A stretch of DNA of 64,000 nt, from positions 434,001 to 498,000 of the forward strand of contig JAQFVV010012531.1 of assembly GCA_028023455.1 (NCBI GenBank). The letters run 5' to 3'. Shown one piece after another: positions 39,605 to 50,645 of the stretch. Position numbers and translations under genes: made by a program. Within the stretch, counting starts at the first letter, position 1. Each line of letters starts with the position of its first letter. Origin of the DNA: Epiperipatus broadwayi (taxonomy: Eukaryota > Onychophora > Udeonychophora > Euonychophora > Peripatidae). The notes under the pieces were generated by a model. The model saw only the letters and a list, made by a program, of their open reading frames with translations, was not told the DNA's origin and did no database searches.

Positions 39605-41510
39605 TAAGGATGTGTTTAATCCCCTGCATAAATTCGGCAAATTTTTCAGACGTGAAACCGGTTCCATTATCGGATACGAGGGTTTCCGGTAGCCCGTGGT
39701 ATGAAAAAATTTCCATGAGCTTGTCCAGTGTCTCATCCGAACTTGTGTTTTTCACTGTTTTATATTCTGACCATCCTGAGTAGGCATCGACCACTACCAG
39801 AAATAATTGTCCGTGGATTGGACCGCAGTGGTCAATGTGAATTCTCTGCCAAGGTTTCTCTGCTTCTTTCCATGCTTCATATTTCGCTGGGGGTGCTTTT
39901 GCACATGACTGACAGCTAGAACATTTTTTTATGAATGTTTCTATATCAGTGCTGATTCTCGGCCACCATACATAACTACGGGCTAACGCTTTTGCCCTGA
40001 CAATGCCTGGATGACCTTCATGTAATAAATTTAGCATGTGCGATCTGCCTATTTTTGGTATTAGGACCTGATCGCCTTTAAGAATGCAACCTTTACATAT
40101 TGATAGTTTTTCGTGAGCTTTCCATAGCTCTATGTGCAAAAACGGAGGACGTTGTGCTGGCCAGCCTCTTCTAATTTTCTCCATCACCCATTTGTAGACA
40201 GCATCTTCATTGGTCCATGCTGCTACTTTTCGGCTATTAAGAGTCTGGCTTTGAAGAGCGTCAATGTAATTGATTTCTATTTCGCTTGTAGTGTTCTTTG
40301 AGTTGTCAGGCATTCGGGATAACGCGTCGGCGTGACCAATAGTCTTTCCCTTTTTATATTCCAGACTGTAATAATACCCAGAGAGTATGTTAATCCATCT
40401 CAACATGCGCGGGCTGAGGTGTTCCGGAATTTGTTTGATGCCTAAAGTTCCCAGAAGTGGTTTGTGGTCTGTCATGATTTTGAAATAATGACCGTGTAAA
40501 TACTGGTGGAATTTACGAATTCCAAATACTATGGCTAGTGCTTCTTTGTCCAGCTGACTATAATTTTTTTCAGCTTTGGACAAAGTGCGCGATGCGTATG
40601 CTATAGGACATTCCCCAGATTGAGCTGGGTGACATATTACTGCCCCCACTCCATATTCTGATGCATCAGTCATTAGTGTTATCTCAAGATCGCTATTATA
40701 GTGTACCAGTAATTTGTTTGATATGAGTAAAGCTTTAGTATTTTGAAAAGCCCTTTCTTGTGTTGCTTCCCACTTCCATTTCTGATTCTTTTTCAGTAGC
40801 TCATATAATGGTTTGGCTATGTGAGCTTTGCCCTCTAGGAAGTTCTCAAAATAGTTTACTAAACCCAAAAAAGCCTGCAATTGTTTTACGTTACTAGGAC
40901 TTCTAGCTTCTGACACTGCTTTGACCTTTTCGGGAGATGGCATCATCCCAGAGCTAGAGACTATGTGCCCTAAAAACTTTAATTCAGTGGCTTTCCATAT
41001 GCATTTTTGCGTATTTAATTTCGCTCCAAACTCTTCTAGCCTTTGACAGACAGTAGTTAGACGACTATGCAATTCATTTTCTGATCTTGCCGTAATTAAT
41101 ATGTCGTCAAAATAAGGGATAGCGCCCTGGCATCCAGTAAGCAGAGTTTCAATTTTTGCTTGGAATATACTGGGAGCGGACGCTATGCCAAATGGGAGGC
41201 GTTTGCATTTAAATAGACCCACATGAGTAGTCAGTGTTAGAATTTCGGCAGCCTTATTTGTTACTGGAATTTGATGGAAGGCCGCATCTAAATCTAATTT
41301 AGCAAAATATTTTGATTTTTGCAGTGATGCTAGTATTTCTCTGGAGTTTGGGACGGGGTAGGCGTGTTTATTTAGAGATTTGTTGACAGTTATGCGATAA
41401 TCGCCGCACAAGCCTATCTGTCCATTAGGTTTGGTGATCACGACCAGCGGAGTCGCCCACTCTGTCTCCTCTGTCGGTTCTAGAATGCCGTTCTTTACTA
41501 GCTCATTTAT
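39534..41510 (-). pseudogene. pol: reverse transcriptase, RNase H and integrase N-terminal part
   Basis: One open frame downstream of the TAA at 41511-41513 and in the same frame as gag-pro. RT: W-A-T-P-L-V-V-I-T-K-P-N-G, L-D-A-A-F-H-Q-I and Y-F-D-D (41103-41114), so both catalytic Asp are present. RNase H: M-T-D-A-S-E-Y-G-V-G, L-D-K-E-A-L-A-I-V and M-T-D-H-K-P-L. Integrase: an H-E-G-H...C-S-S-C-Q-S-C zinc module, then I-D-H-C-G-P and V-S-D-N-G-T-G-F with the first two catalytic Asp. The frame is lost at about 39600 before the catalytic Glu. No ATG begins this frame near its start, as expected for one gag-pol frame cut by a nonsense codon. Confidence 0.92.
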
Positions 41511-42836
41511 TTATTTCGCTACTTTTTCTTTTTGTGCGAACGGGACCTTTCGAGGTCTGCAAATTATTGGCACGGCCTCTGGTGACATTTCCAGTGACAC
41601 AGGTTTAGTTTTAATCATTCCTGGTTTGCCATTAAAAAGTTTAGGGAAACGATCTTTTATGTCTTTTTCACTGTCAATTTTTTTGACCAATGAGATTTCA
41701 ATTCCGAGTTCTGTAAACCAGTCACAACCAATGAGAGGGTTTGTGGGGGCGTGTACAATATATAGTGGCAAGATTGAAATGTTGCCTTTATTACTAGTAA
41801 TTTGAGCTTGGACTACACCCTTAATTTTTATTTCTTTACCATTTACGTCCAATGCTCTAAGCTTAGTATTGCTAAGCCTAGGGGGCTCTCTTATTTCCGC
41901 CCTGATCGAATTCCAGTCGGCTATGGATATTAAAGAAATGCCGCTACCGCTGTCTATTTCCATTGACAGGGGTATTCCATAAACTTTCACAGTAGTCATA
42001 AATTTCTGTGCTTGATTTATAACATTATTTATAACAATATTACATTTAGTTTTATTAATACTTTGTATTTTATTTCCGTTAACTTGGTCAACTGTTCTAT
42101 TTTCACACATTCTCACCATGTGACCTATTTTTTTACACAGTCTACATCGATCGTGTTTGAAATAGCAATCTTTAGATATATGACCTAGTTTTCCGCAACA
42201 ATAGCACTTTGTTCGACTTTTATTTGTCTGTTTAATAATTTTGTTATCGGAAGACCCTTTGTTGAGTTTTTCAACACCAAATATTCCTGTTTGATCGCTT
42301 TCAACGCCTTTTTTCACAGCAAATTCTTTTGCTTGCTCTACTACTATTTCGTGAGCGATACTGCGTTTGATAGCTTCACGATAATTTATGTCTTCATCAG
42401 CCAGTAACTGCTGCCTCAAACTGTCACTATTCATTCCACATAGGAATTGTTCCAGTAGCGCTTCTTCTAAATATGAATCATAACAGCAGTTTTTTGCGAG
42501 TTCGCGTAGGGCTGAGTCGTAATCCTGCGTATTTTCGTTTCTGCCTTGATGGCGATTTCGAAAATGAAGTCTGGCGATGTGCCTAGATGGGCGAGGATTA
42601 AAATAATTTGACAAACGATGTTTTAACTCATCGTAGGTTAATTTTTCAGGAGTGTTGGGTTCTGCTAATCTGTTAGCTATTTGTATGACCCCTTTTCCTG
42701 CAAAACATAATAATGTCGCTGTTTTATACGCATCTTCCTCTACTCTGTTAATAAAACAGTAATTTTCAATCTGTTGAACGTACAGGGGCCACTCATTTGC
42801 CTCTCTGACGTCAAACTCGGATATTGTCGATTGCAT
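41511..42836 (-). CDS. gag-protease ORF of the Mag-like element
   Basis: 441 codons from ATG at 42836. An upstream TTG in frame is less likely as a start. Residues 1-180: capsid-like helical domain with W-P-L-Y-V-Q-Q-I-E-N-Y and a C-G-M-N-S-D-S-L-R major-homology-like segment. Two CCHC knuckles at about 211-224 (C-Y-C-C-G-K-L-G-H-I-S-K-D-C) and 231-244 (C-R-L-C-K-K-I-G-H-M-V-R-M-C) should bind the element RNA. A retropepsin domain follows with D-S-G at 295-297 and P-L-I-G-C-D-W-F further on. It ends at TAA 41511-41513, in frame with pol. Whether this stop is a lesion or a read-through point is open; a lesion is more likely since other breaks exist. Confidence 0.9.
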   Translation of the reverse strand: MQSTISEFDVREANEWPLYVQQIENYCFINRVEEDAYKTATLLCFAGKGVIQIANRLAEPNTPEKLTYDELKHRLSNYFNPRPSRHIARLHFRNRHQGRNENTQDYDSALRELAKNCCYDSYLEEALLEQFLCGMNSDSLRQQLLADEDINYREAIKRSIAHEIVVEQAKEFAVKKGVESDQTGIFGVEKLNKGSSDNKIIKQTNKSRTKCYCCGKLGHISKDCYFKHDRCRLCKKIGHMVRMCENRTVDQVNGNKIQSINKTKCNIVINNVINQAQKFMTTVKVYGIPLSMEIDSGSGISLISIADWNSIRAEIREPPRLSNTKLRALDVNGKEIKIKGVVQAQITSNKGNISILPLYIVHAPTNPLIGCDWFTELGIEISLVKKIDSEKDIKDRFPKLFNGKPGMIKTKPVSLEMSPEAVPIICRPRKVPFAQKEKVAK

Positions 42837-42952
42837 TTTAAGCAATTTATATAACTAACTCGTTTAATACCGTAGGTTCGTTCGCTACTTCAATAATTCT
42901 GCCTGACTTATTTGGTTGTCAGCAGACTGCTAGGGTTCAAATTGAACTGTTA

Positions 42953-42963
42953 CGACTGCGCCA
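42953..42963 (-). promoter_or_regulatory. primer-binding site, tRNA-Ser type
   Basis: The minus strand reads TGGCGCAGTCG one base inside the 5' LTR. It is complementary to CGACTGCGCCA, the 3' end plus CCA of animal tRNA-Ser with a GCAGTCG acceptor stem. The match to tRNA-Ser is from known tRNA sequences; the 11-bp site is seen directly. Confidence 0.8.
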
Positions 42964-42964
42964 G

Positions 42965-43622
42965 TGCAATATCCAGTACTAGTCGGATATATATATGGTC
43001 GAGGTTCGAGTGAGATTTATCGCACTCAACAGCGACAAGTAATTATATAATTAAACACACGAACACGGTAGTGGAGTTAATAGGTTTATATACATAAATA
43101 CATATACAAGGATTAATATATAATACAATTATTACAAAGGTAAACTGACTAACACATTATTATACAACTCTAGTCTTAAAGGCCCGCAGGCTTACAATAA
43201 ACAATATTAAAGTCTATACGACCTGTAATGGTCCCTAGGTCTACCTTAGTACGTTCGGAGGTAGACCTCTCCGCGAGATGAGCTGAAAGTGAAGTAGTGT
43301 CTGTGCACTCAGGAAAACGCATCCATCCCTCAACTTCACCTAGCAAGTCTGACCTTGTTTGTTCCCGCCATACCGGATGTAACACTCTCTATTTCCATTG
43401 GTCATCCCATGACACGAGGTACAAAGTGGTCAGTCTGGTTATCTCTGACCAACCTTAATCGTTTCTGTGATGCTTTTAGCATACACGCACATACTTGAAT
43501 ATTTGTCATAGTTACATTATTATTGCATGTATCTGTTAATAAGCATACACACACATACTTGTATTCATTTATAATAGTTACATTATTATTGCTTGTATAT
43601 GTGAATACACACACGCATAGCA
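42965..43622 (-). repeat. 5' LTR of the Mag-like element
   Basis: 658 bp, same length and ends as the 3' LTR, with about a dozen single-base differences by eye. The 64-bp tandem repeat units start at 43479 and 43543. In minus orientation this LTR carries the element's promoter; no core motif could be fixed with confidence. Confidence 0.95.
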
Positions 43623-43627
43623 ATAAC

Positions 43628-43850
43628 CAATGACAATAATAATTTTAAGCCAATAAACATCACATGATCACCATTTCTTATGCTTGCTTATAACTGTTAT
43701 TAAAACAGGCAAAACTCTCTATACGTATTACCACTAGATGGGGATTTTATGCACAAACCTTCTGGCATCCATTGATTACTCTGGCGTGCACTGAGTGGCA
43801 ATATGTATAGAGAGTTTTGCCTGTTTTAATGACAATAATAATTCTTTATT
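43628..43850. repeat. member of the CAGGCAAAACTCT repeat family (core 43700-43829)
   Basis: The core has inverted ends TTAAAACAGGCAAAACTCT and AGAGTTTTGCCTGTTTTAA (43700-43829). The left flank AAACATCACATGATCACC and CATTTCTTATGCTTGCTTATAACTGTTAT is shared, reverse-complemented, with the copy at 61.0-61.24 kb, so the repeated unit is larger than the inverted-repeat core. This copy lacks about 90 bp of the 61-kb core. The retrotransposon's target site touches its edge. Confidence 0.8.
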
Positions 43851-46800
43851 CCTAACAGAATATATATTACATTCTTGGTACAAATTATTCATTTAATTTT
43901 TATTCAGGCAATCAGAAAACATAATTTCTTGGTCAGGACTTAGTATCACTTTTCCAATTCCTTTAAACACAGATTTACAATTAAAATAATTATTGATAAA
44001 TGTTGGAATATAATTTTAGAATTAATTCATTTCCAACTTTTTTTAAAGTTAGTGAAATTTTTTCAAAAAAAAATATATAATATTTTGGCCATATTTTTTT
44101 ACTTAATACTATTTTCTTTGGATTGTGGTAGATATAGTATGCCAAATCTTTCATTTGTTTTTTCATATTAATAAGTTTCAGTTTTTTTATACTTTTCATG
44201 TGTGGTTCCAACAAAATTTCAGCCATGATAGTGAACTATAAATGATGATGTGGTTATAATTTTTGCCTAAACTCTTTGACCAAATTAATCTTTATTTTCT
44301 ATTTAGGATATGTGAAGGTACAAAAATCCTAGTAGTTACTATTATTTGATTTACAAGGGCAAAACATTTGACATAATTCACTTTAACTAAATACATTAGT
44401 GATTATTACTAATCATTTGTAAATGAAATATTATCATATCAATTTTATCTTACATACAAACTTTAAATTTAATTAAAAATTAATATATCTTAATCACATG
44501 GTAATCTTAATTCAATGCTATCCATTTTCTTTTCCTTGCAAAATATCTTAGATACATCCATAAAACCTCCATTTCATTATGCCTGCTTGAAATATAAGAT
44601 ACATCTAGGAGATCATGTTTTTTCAGATGCCTTTATTACCATATTTTAATTAAGCTGGTATAGTAAAATGGAAGTTTTAAGAGTATATCTAAGAAATTGA
44701 ATCTATCCTTGAACAGCAAATAATATTGCTAAGAGAAAATTTAACTTTGCTTCTTTAAGTGAAGTGATATTATGTATGTTTTTTTCTGGAAGCCTCTTAT
44801 GTATAACATGATGCTTGATGAAATTCTCATTGCTGCATATTGCAGAAAATAGACAGAGGAATCGCATATCTAGAAATTGTTGAAATTAAAATCAAATGAT
44901 TAATTGATTGGAAGTATATGTAACATTGTAGCACCAGCTGAAAGTCAATCTATAAACCTTACACAAGCCAAACTAGTTCAGATATACATAAACAAACACT
45001 TAGATGATATTAAGTTCAAAACAATAATTTATTAAAATTCTTAAATATTTAGTCCATATAAAGACCAATAGGCAGGCCAATTTTAATGTTGTAATAGTTT
45101 TTTTTTTTGTCCTAGATAAAGAATAAATTGCCAGAAACTCATGAATAGAAAAGTCTCTGATTATAATGCTCTCTTGTATTTTTGATTTTTTTAACAAACA
45201 AGGCTATTTTGAAGATAGCGATAATCATCTTCAAATCTTCATATGTTTATTAATCTAACTCTGTGACATTTTGCATAAGAGTAGAGTGACAATCTCAAAA
45301 ACTAAAGATTCTGGAATCAATTCTCCAAAGAATAATTGTAAAAAATATCTATTTGAGTATGACTCTGAGACCACATATTGCCATTGCTAGGTCAGTACTA
45401 CAGGTAATGCTAAATATCATTCCTATTTAAGAAGTGGTTCTTTTCAAACTACTCCTGAACCACTTACTGTAAACTTGTGTAATTATTTGCTTCTTAATTC
45501 ATTAATAAAGGAAAAAAGCCAGAAAATGGTTTGGAGCTCTTGATGCAATAGTTCTACTATCTAATGACAATTGATTACTGAAGCATATAATAGATGGCTC
45601 GTAAATAGATATTTTAAAAAAATTAACAAATTATGTGATGTTTTATAGTCCTTTTTCCTATTTAGTTGTTTGATAATGTCATTTTCTACTAACGATGTAG
45701 ATTCTTGTAAGATGGCAAATATAAAACCAACTAGATAGGTATTATACATCCACTGACATTAAAAAACACAAAAGTAATCTCTGATCAGTCACCAACTAAC
45801 ATACCTTTTTTATAATAAAGGACTTCCTACCTTTAATTATATGCTTTTTGTAATTTATATATATATATGTGCTGCAAAAATATTCATATCTGAGTATAGG
45901 ATATATCAGGAATTATTAAATTTTTTGAAAGATGGTCCATTTCACATATAATGAAATACTTAGCAGCTTCATATTCTCTACAAACATTATATTTTCTCAT
46001 TAAAGAAAATGTAAAATATTAATAAAAGGTAATGATTTTTATATCATTTATTAAAAAATTTTAAAAATCTTATGATTGTATCATATGATTCTTGCAATAG
46101 TACTGCATCTATATTATCATGTCTACAGTTGGGTTTGAATATAAATAACCTTGAAGAATATTTAATACTGGATGGTTATCTGATCTAATAAAGGATCTAA
46201 AACCTGAAAAAAAAAATCACTAACCTGTTGAAAATTTTTTCAACATGTTTAGGATTTTCCAATATCCAATTCAGATGAGTATTTAGCCAATCTCAGAAAG
46301 GATACAATAAGGTTGGAAAAACGATCAAACTCCCATTATTTAGCACTCTTCTATGGAGATTGTAGGAGGGCTTTGATCTACAATAGATTATTTAAAGACT
46401 GCTTCATAAATAGGAGAAAAGATACAGTAAATAAATTCAAATATTAAAAGATGTATTTTTTTATTAATGAGAACAGTGAATTTGTTTTTGTTTCTTTAAT
46501 AATTTTATCTATACTAGAATTAAATTTGAAATGGGGTATTTGGTATATTATGAATTGAACTCATTCACTGAGGGAATAGCCTGCTATTCTAAAAGAATAC
46601 AATGTTTTTAACCTAATTCAAAAATGTTTAGTAAATTAAAAAATATGATTTCATTCAACAGAGTCTGTTCCTATCATTGCACCAACCTATGCAGATCAAC
46701 AATTATAGTGATATTACAAAATACAATATTTAATGTTTTTAAGATGAGGAAATAAAAAAATTTCTATTAAAATCTATGCACTTGACTTGAAAGTAAATGT

Positions 46801-47122
46801 TCACAGTCTGAAAACAAAGCTGTTAAAGACAGACGTTATCTGGAATTATCAAATGAGCCTTATCCAAAAAATTTGATCAATATTTAGACTTTTATTTTCA
46901 GTACCAAACATAGACATTTTATTCAGTCAGCAAATTCACACGTAATATTATTAAGAATAATGATGAAGATGAACACTTAATAAGCATTGATGAAAATATT
47001 TGATGGTCCTTATGGTTTTTTTTTTTGCAAATGGTTACACTCTCTAACACAACTTCACAATTATTTAGATTGCTACAGTATTATATAAAAAAAAGAGAAG
47101 TTCTCTACCATATTTTAAGTAG
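43851..47122. other. intron, nothing recognised
   Basis: AT-rich intron with short spurious open frames (43990-44226, 45000-45197, 45561-45749) lacking any domain or splice support. Confidence 0.45.
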
Positions 47123-47240
47123 TCAGTGATTATTAGATGGCAGTGCATTTTATCCTAATTCCCAGATCAATTTCTGGCTTTTACCTTTATTAGCAAAGAC
47201 TTGACATTCAAAGCTGGAATGGATGCAGTTGCGTATCCAA
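47123..47240. repeat. half copy of the palindromic repeat found at 59.7 kb
   Basis: CAGATCAATTTCTGGCTTTTAC, AAGACTTGACATTCAAAGCTGGAATGGATGCAGTT and CAGTGATTATTAGATGGCAG match blocks of the 59700-59943 palindrome. Only one arm-length is present. Confidence 0.65.
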
Positions 47241-47526
47241 AAACTATCTTTTTTTTTTACTATCAAGCTGTGAAATGTCTGTATATATAAAACCATATAT
47301 GTAAATAAAAATCATTTATTTTTGTAAATACACACTAATTTCCTCACTTTAATAACATTCCCATTTTTGGAGAAAATTACTCTAAAAATTCGCTTGAGAT
47401 TGTCCCAAGTTATAGATTTAATTAGAATAAAATCTGTATGCAAATAAATCTAGTTGCATACAAATTAGATCAAATATAATATACACCCCATTATAAATGG
47501 AAAAAAAAAAAAAGGGGGGGGGACGG
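47241..47526. other. intron, homopolymer-rich
   Basis: Contains the run AAAAAAAAAAAAGGGGGGGGG near 47501-47522 next to the SINE insertion; nothing else recognised. Confidence 0.4.
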
Positions 47527-47671
47527 GACAGCTAAAATGTTTTTTTTTTCTCATGTGTCATAGCATCAGCCAGGAAGCGAACCCGCTAACCCGGGATAAC
47601 TGCTTTACCTGCTTATAAAGCAGCTGTCGCTGATCTCTCGACCACCAATGCTTGACAGCTAAAATGTTTTT
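47527..47671 (-). repeat. tRNA-derived SINE with an 18-bp target duplication
   Basis: The direct repeat GACAGCTAAAATGTTTTT lies at 47527-47544 and 47654-47671 with no mismatch. The 109-bp insert on the minus strand begins with a tRNA-like sequence (47563-47651, 89 nt) and ends in TATGACACATGAG plus an A-run. The tRNA-like part folds into a full cloverleaf: 7-bp acceptor stem (two G-T pairs), GTCG/CGAC D-stem, four paired bases of anticodon stem with loop TTTATAA, a 21-nt variable arm and a T-arm with GGTTCGCTTCC as B-box. The anticodon would read TAT. There is no T-run just after it. The duplication shows retroposition, so it is a SINE or retroposed tRNA, not a host tRNA gene. Confidence 0.85.
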
Positions 47672-48774
47672 AGACTGGACTAAAGTTAGTGTGGATTTAA
47701 AGTAATAAGAGATCAGCAGTAAAAAGTGGTCAATGATAGATTAGTAGATTGACAAGCGGTGATCAAATCTAACATCGAATAGCGGCAAGTGAAAAGAAGT
47801 AATTGTTCGTGTATAGAAAAAAATACCAGTGAAAGGTAATTAACACATGGTTAACCAAACTACAAGAAAGAAGTTGGAAGTGGAGAAGTTTAATATAAAT
47901 GTATAAATTGTATGTGCCAATGTAAGCACTGATATTGTGAACTTTAATAGTTTATTCTATATGGAAATTATATATGGTCATTTGCGTTTCAAAAGATATT
48001 CGATTTGAAAGCATAAATACAGAACTGGATTACTCTTGATGTGAGAGAAGACTATTTTCAACTGAGGACAATAAATAGTTTATATATATTAATAGACTAT
48101 TAATTTTTTTGTTGGTATTAGTTCATTATTATTGTTTTAAAATAAATATTGGTATATATATTGAAACAGTAAGATTCGTATTCGAATCTTAAGTTTCACC
48201 TTTTTCTGTCATCTCTCACTGACCGGTCTATCCCACCCAAATTTAAACTTTTTGGTATCGAATTGTGTGTGTAACAATATTAAAAATGTATAAATATATG
48301 TAGAATTCAACATAAACACGCACACATTTCGATCTCAAATTAAAGGCAATAAATACGGATAAAATAATATAATTTAGATTCCTTTTAGCTAAATAAATTT
48401 TGTGTAATATTAATCATTTATTTTGAATTTTATAAAGTTCGTATTTGTTGCTTAGTTTAAATTTCGTTAAATAATAATTCTAACAAAATCTGATGCAATA
48501 ATTAATTAAAGTTAAAATAATTTTATTCCCTTTTGTCTTTGAAAATTTAAAAGCATCGGTCAGTGATAGATAATAAATTAATTATAGAAAAATTCCAAAA
48601 AAATGTAATTAACGAATGTAAAAGAAAAAAACAAAACAAACAATAGCACAGCAGATTTCTTTCTAATTAAAACCAGCAAAAGCATTGATTATCCTGAGGG
48701 CAAGATAAATAAAACCTAAAAATATCTCAACAAAAAAATTAAAAGATCAAGATAAAAAAAGGAGGCCATCTTAG
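47672..48774. other. intron, nothing recognised
   Basis: A short palindrome AAGATTCGTATTCGAATCTT lies at about 48172-48190; its right half resembles a B-box. No further structure recognised. Confidence 0.4.
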
Positions 48775-49090
48775 ACTTGCTGGAGACTTTCACTTGAATT
48801 TTAGCTTTGCTCTCGAGTGGAGAGTCTAAAATATCTTAAAATAAATTGATATTGCCAAGGTATGACCGAGTAAGCACCGAGATTATTCTCCATCGGAAGA
48901 TGGCCCACCGTATGCCGAACTCCACATTGCCCATCGTAAAAACACCATAATGATCTGCTACCTGAAATAGACAAGAAAGCCGCTGCTGTTAAAATCAATA
49001 AAATGCCAAAGACAAGAAAGAAAACTGCTAATCACGAACAATCTACTATTAAACAAATGGAAGAAAACATCTTATAAAACAGGTACCTGT
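48775..49090 (+). other. GC-richer patch with coding-like short frames, unassigned
   Basis: Two adjacent plus-strand frames look protein-like. One is Y-D-R-V-S-T-E-I-I-L-H-R-K-M-A-H-R-M (about 48860-48935). After a frame change comes N-D-L-L-P-E-I-D-K-K-A-A-A-V-K-I-N-K-M-P-K-T-R, running to a TAA at about 49075. A minus-strand 65-codon frame (48801-48998) overlaps. No domain is recognised. It could be the start of a retroelement ORF or an exon of a gene nested in the intron. Confidence 0.25.
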
Positions 49091-49649
49091 GTGTGTATTC
49101 CAAATTATAGAGTACTCTAGTAATAATAAGCTATAGCTCATCTCCTACTATTTGTATAACTTCTAAAATGTTAAAATTGTAAATTTGTGAAACTAAAATT
49201 TGAGAATTAATGTAATCTGTAAATTTCTCGCATAATCTAGCTTACCTCCCTCTATCCTTAGGTGTGTATTTCTCAAATCTACATTTTATTTATAATTATC
49301 ATTGAAATATTACCTTCTCATAATTGTCTTAGTTTGAAAGCTAAATCTATAATCGCTTGAACAGTGAATGCGTGTCAAATTGTCATTTGCTTTATAAATA
49401 ACTTAAATTTCATATAAATACGACACGCATTCAAAGAATCAGTTATTGTAATGCAGGGTCTACTACTTCGTAATAGCTGACATACTCGCTGTAATAATTC
49501 CCCTTTTAGATATTTTTATTATTAACTTTTAATGAATAATTACGGAAATTTCATTTCTTTGAGAGTCACCAATTTTCTTTTAGTCAACGTTGATAATGGG
49601 GGGCCGAGTTTGAAATCTAGTTAAGTATTACCATAATCTTTTAGATCTT
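49091..49649. other. intron, nothing recognised
   Basis: AT-rich; no repeat boundary or coding block recognised. Confidence 0.4.
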
Positions 49650-50645
49650 ATACATGTGTTACGTTTTGAAGCCACGATGCCTCATTCCACGCCGTGAATA
49701 CTCCGGATTCTATAGGGTTGAATTAACCCCAGTCGTCCTACACAAGTGGACATGATAATGTTCCCGTAGGGCTTGACGACCATCACGCAGCCAGCTGGCA
49801 AATTGCGACACGGACCGCTTGTCCCTGGTTATGCTCATGTGACACCTTACCTCTTCGGGTCGAGGCAGAGACCAACCCGAAACCCTTATAACTTATTCAC
49901 GGCATTGCAGTTTCAGTGCTGCCATTTTATATCGCCCTTCTAAAGCGTACCACGTGTTCTTTTATTTAGTTTATTATTCTCTATATCACTCCGCCTCGGC
50001 ATTATCTTCATCATCTACTCTCAAATAAATGTTTGCCCTTAGTCGTAAAATAAATATTTTTATTAAATAAATGTATGTCCGCCGCTACTGATGACTCTTG
50101 CAGTGCAAAGTATAAATTCCCTACAGCACGCATTAGAAATACTCACTCGAGAACCTTAGGTAGCTAGATTACGCCTTCATATAAATGAATGCTCTTTATA
50201 AATAAATGTATTTTTATATATAATAATATTGCCAATTAGCTATTGAAACTCTGAATTTAAAATATGATTAATAACATTAATAATGTTTTTTTTATTAAAT
50301 ACGTAAATAAATAATTTTAACTATACGTCTGCAGTTAAGTTTTCATTTATTCGATACCCATTATATATATTTCCTCGATTATATATGTTACTTAATATTC
50401 GTTGATTGTTGGCCAACTCGGAAACAAAACCATGAATCTCGTGCATCTCCCTGACCACCGTGCCTAAAGAAGTGTTTACTTATGTCGCATCAGAGGCGTT
50501 ATTCCGTAGATTGTATTGTGGAATCGATAAACTATGTTCGAACTCAGTACCACGGGTGGCTTCGCTACTCGATGGTGCTGCTGTTCTGTGTGGTGGTATT
50601 CTGCACTATGTTAACGAGATACACATGTTTTGACTGTTACAATAT
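49650..50645 (+). repeat. possible solo LTR
   Basis: A GC-richer block that begins TGTTACG (about 49656) and contains TGTTACA at about 50635-50641; such ends are common in gypsy LTRs. In between are a TATA-like CCTTATAACTT (about 49886), TTTCAGTGCTG about 27 bp downstream like an initiator, then AATAAA hexamers near 50022. No matching target duplication was found and no second LTR is nearby, so boundaries are tentative. An 82-codon frame at 50482-50730 has no recognised domain. Confidence 0.35.

Larger units (their letters stand above)
38252..43627 (-). mobile_element. near-complete Ty3/gypsy (Mag-like) LTR retrotransposon with target duplication
   Basis: The element proper is 38257-43622 (5366 bp). 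It is flanked by the 5-bp direct repeat ATAAC (38252-38256 and 43623-43627), bounded by two 658-bp LTRs and oriented minus. Order from the 5' LTR: primer-binding site, gag with two CCHC knuckles, D-S-G protease, RT (Y-F-D-D), RNase H, integrase, polypurine tract, 3' LTR. The gag type, two knuckles and PR-RT-RH-INT order fit the Mag branch of Ty3/gypsy. There are three lesions: TAA at 41511-41513, a frameshift near 39599-39604 and TGA at 39335-39337. The LTRs differ at only about a dozen positions by eye, so insertion into the ALDH intron was fairly recent. Confidence 0.95.

Noticed and set aside
39534-41805. Plus-strand frames of 63-124 codons opposite the retrotransposon
   Set aside because: Antisense shadows of gag and pol; no independent signal.
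47563-47651. Functional host tRNA gene
   Set aside because: Enclosed by an 18-bp direct duplication, followed by an A-tail and no terminator T-run, with mixed tRNA-class features; best read as a SINE or retroposed tRNA.
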